From: an uncultured Clostridia bacterium
GTDB taxonomy: Bacteria > Bacillota > Clostridia > Oscillospirales > Acutalibacteraceae
Reading direction: 5' to 3'
NCBI GenBank assembly: GCA_945227095.1
Contig: CALYOC010000047.1
Span: forward strand, 1-6,417
DNA: 6,417 bases
Below, in pieces: positions 4,891 to 6,417 of this stretch (within the stretch, counting starts at the first letter, position 1; each line of letters begins with the position of its first letter). The notes under the pieces were generated by a model, which had not been told where the DNA came from, did not search any database, and saw only the letters and a program-made list of their open reading frames with translations. A program made the translations under genes and the position numbers.

Positions 4891-6417
4891 ATGGTAACTA
4901 CTTATACTAAAAAAGAACGCAATCTTTACTTAGCCGGACTGCTTGGACAAAATATGATTTACAACATCATTGCCACAGGTATGGCTTACTATTTCCAAAG
5001 CGTTATCTTTATCCCGGCAATCGCCATAAGCGTCATTATGGCAGTCGCAAGAGTTTGGGACGCTATCAATGACCCGATGATGGGTACAATCGTTGACAGA
5101 ACCCGTACAAAGTGGGGTAAATGCCGTCCCTACCTGATATTTGTGCCGGCAATCGTACTTGTCACGACAATCCTAACATTTGTCAACGGCAGATACTCCG
5201 TTGACAATGCAGGTTGGCAGAACGCACTCATTATCGGATGGGCAGCCGTGTCATATATCCTCTGGGGAATGACATATACTGCCGGCGATATCCCGATTTG
5301 GGGTATCACCTCACTTATGACAGAGAGTGAAAAGGACCGTTCTTCAATATTGGGACTTGCCCGTATCGTTGCCGGTATAGGCGGCGGAATCATCATGCTT
5401 TGTATGCTTCCCGCTTCACAATCGCTCGGAAATACCTTCGGAAAGACAATGGGCACGAGCAAAGGTCTTCAAATGGGCTTCATCGTTGTTGCGATTGTGC
5501 TCACCGTTGTAAGCTGCGGGCTTTTCCAATTGTCCGCCTTTGCAAAGGAGCGCGTTGTTCAACCCTCCGACGAGCACAAGGGATTTCTACAAAACATAAA
5601 GATCATGTGGGACTGCAAGCCCTTCCGCAGAATCCTTATCTCCGGAATTATCCGCTCTCCCATGCAGATTTTGTCCATTGTCGCTATGACGCTGCTCTCC
5701 TACTACTTCGGAGATAACGGCGGCGACGGACAAAGCTACATCATTTACATGATAATTTTGGGCGGCGGTATGTTCGGCGGTCAATTTGTCGCTATGGCAC
5801 TTGTGCCGAAACTCTGTGAGAAATTTGAAAAGAAATTCTTGTATAACGCCTGCTGCCTTATCAGCACAGTACCTTTCATATTCCTCTTTACCATCTATTT
5901 GATAGACGGCACAAATCTTATGGCTTGGTATTGGGTTGCCCTTATGACAGTCGTATTCGCAGTTGCCGGTGGTGGCGTAGGCGCATCAATGGTTCTTCAA
6001 TCAATTATGATTGCCGACTGCGTTGACTACGACGAATACCGCACAGGCTATCGTCCCGACGGTATCTTCTTCTCCGGTCAGAGCTTTATCACTAAGCTCG
6101 GCGCAGGTATATCCTCAATGATTCAAGGCGTCATATTCTCAGCGGTTGGATTCAGCGGAAGCGCCGTAGAGGCTTGCAACAAAGCTCTGGCGGCTTCTCC
6201 TGCGAGCGACTTTATGTTCGCAACCGCAAGCGAATTTGCCACATACAGATTCGGAATGTTCTTCCTCGTTTCAATTCCCCCGGCAATCGGCTTCGGTCTT
6301 TCAATCCTTCCGATGCTCAAATATGAGCTGAGCAACGAGGAGCACACAAAAATCCTTGACAAACTCAACGCCAAGAGAAACGCAGAGGAAATTACAGATA
6401 AATCCGTTGAAGAATAA
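4891..6417 (+). CDS. GPH-family (MelB/XylP-type) sugar:cation symporter
   Basis: A 508-residue, 12-helix major facilitator protein of the glycoside-pentoside-hexuronide:cation symporter family, which imports sugars or glycosides with Na+ or H+ across the cytoplasmic membrane. The family signature after helix 2 is clear: RVWDAINDPMMGTIVDRTRT then KWGKCRPYL (residues about 54-81). Asp57 and Asp61 keep the four-residue spacing of the two aspartates (Asp55 and Asp59) that form the cation site of E. coli MelB. A second family-typical stretch, ADCVDYDEYRTGYRPDGIFFS, lies near residues 376-396. The gene is complete; its TAA is the last codon of the window. Calling the GTG at 4882 would add three residues, but that codon sits in the ribosome binding site. 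The substrate is undetermined: the upstream glycogen operon is separated by a terminator and a cupin gene on the other strand, so a link to glycogen is only a possibility. Confidence 0.93.
   Translation: MVTTYTKKERNLYLAGLLGQNMIYNIIATGMAYYFQSVIFIPAIAISVIMAVARVWDAINDPMMGTIVDRTRTKWGKCRPYLIFVPAIVLVTTILTFVNGRYSVDNAGWQNALIIGWAAVSYILWGMTYTAGDIPIWGITSLMTESEKDRSSILGLARIVAGIGGGIIMLCMLPASQSLGNTFGKTMGTSKGLQMGFIVVAIVLTVVSCGLFQLSAFAKERVVQPSDEHKGFLQNIKIMWDCKPFRRILISGIIRSPMQILSIVAMTLLSYYFGDNGGDGQSYIIYMIILGGGMFGGQFVAMALVPKLCEKFEKKFLYNACCLISTVPFIFLFTIYLIDGTNLMAWYWVALMTVVFAVAGGGVGASMVLQSIMIADCVDYDEYRTGYRPDGIFFSGQSFITKLGAGISSMIQGVIFSAVGFSGSAVEACNKALAASPASDFMFATASEFATYRFGMFFLVSIPPAIGFGLSILPMLKYELSNEEHTKILDKLNAKRNAEEITDKSVEE

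Overview
The window looks like a chromosomal segment of a Gram-positive anaerobe of the Clostridia, probably an Oscillospiraceae/Ruminococcaceae-type gut bacterium. This is an inference from three things: the glgC-glgD-glgA arrangement with a separate GlgD subunit, strong AGGAGG-type ribosome binding sites, and the protein families present. The sequence alone does not fix the species.

Layout. Positions 1-3873 hold a plus-strand glycogen-synthesis operon. It starts with the 3' part of glgC (cut by the window edge), then glgD, glgA and a small six-helix membrane protein of DUF308/HdeD type. Gaps between genes are 1, 18 and 9 bases. A strong intrinsic terminator closes the operon at 3887-3921. 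On the minus strand, 4654 down to 3926 is a cupin gene that converges on the same terminator. From 4891 to the window end is a complete plus-strand sugar:cation symporter of the GPH family, divergent from the cupin and preceded by an extended -10 promoter.

How the genes work together. GlgC and GlgD would form the ADP-glucose pyrophosphorylase that makes ADP-glucose, and GlgA would polymerise it into alpha-1,4-glucan. The symporter may bring in a sugar, but its substrate cannot be read from the sequence and its link to glycogen is only proximity.

Two genes are broken. (1) glgA is colinear with known GlgA over about 474 codons but carries two in-frame stops (TAA 2719-2721, TGA 2758-2760) at its domain junction, inside a roughly 60-base patch with other unusual residues; no frameshift is involved. 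(2) The cupin gene is split by a compact 276-bp element (4158-4433) with 27-bp imperfect terminal inverted repeats, strong internal hairpins and no transposase. Removing exactly these 276 bases rejoins the cupin reading frame. The element is the best candidate for something undescribed here: a non-autonomous, MITE-like, highly structured repeat. No CRISPR array, tRNA, rRNA or riboswitch was recognised.
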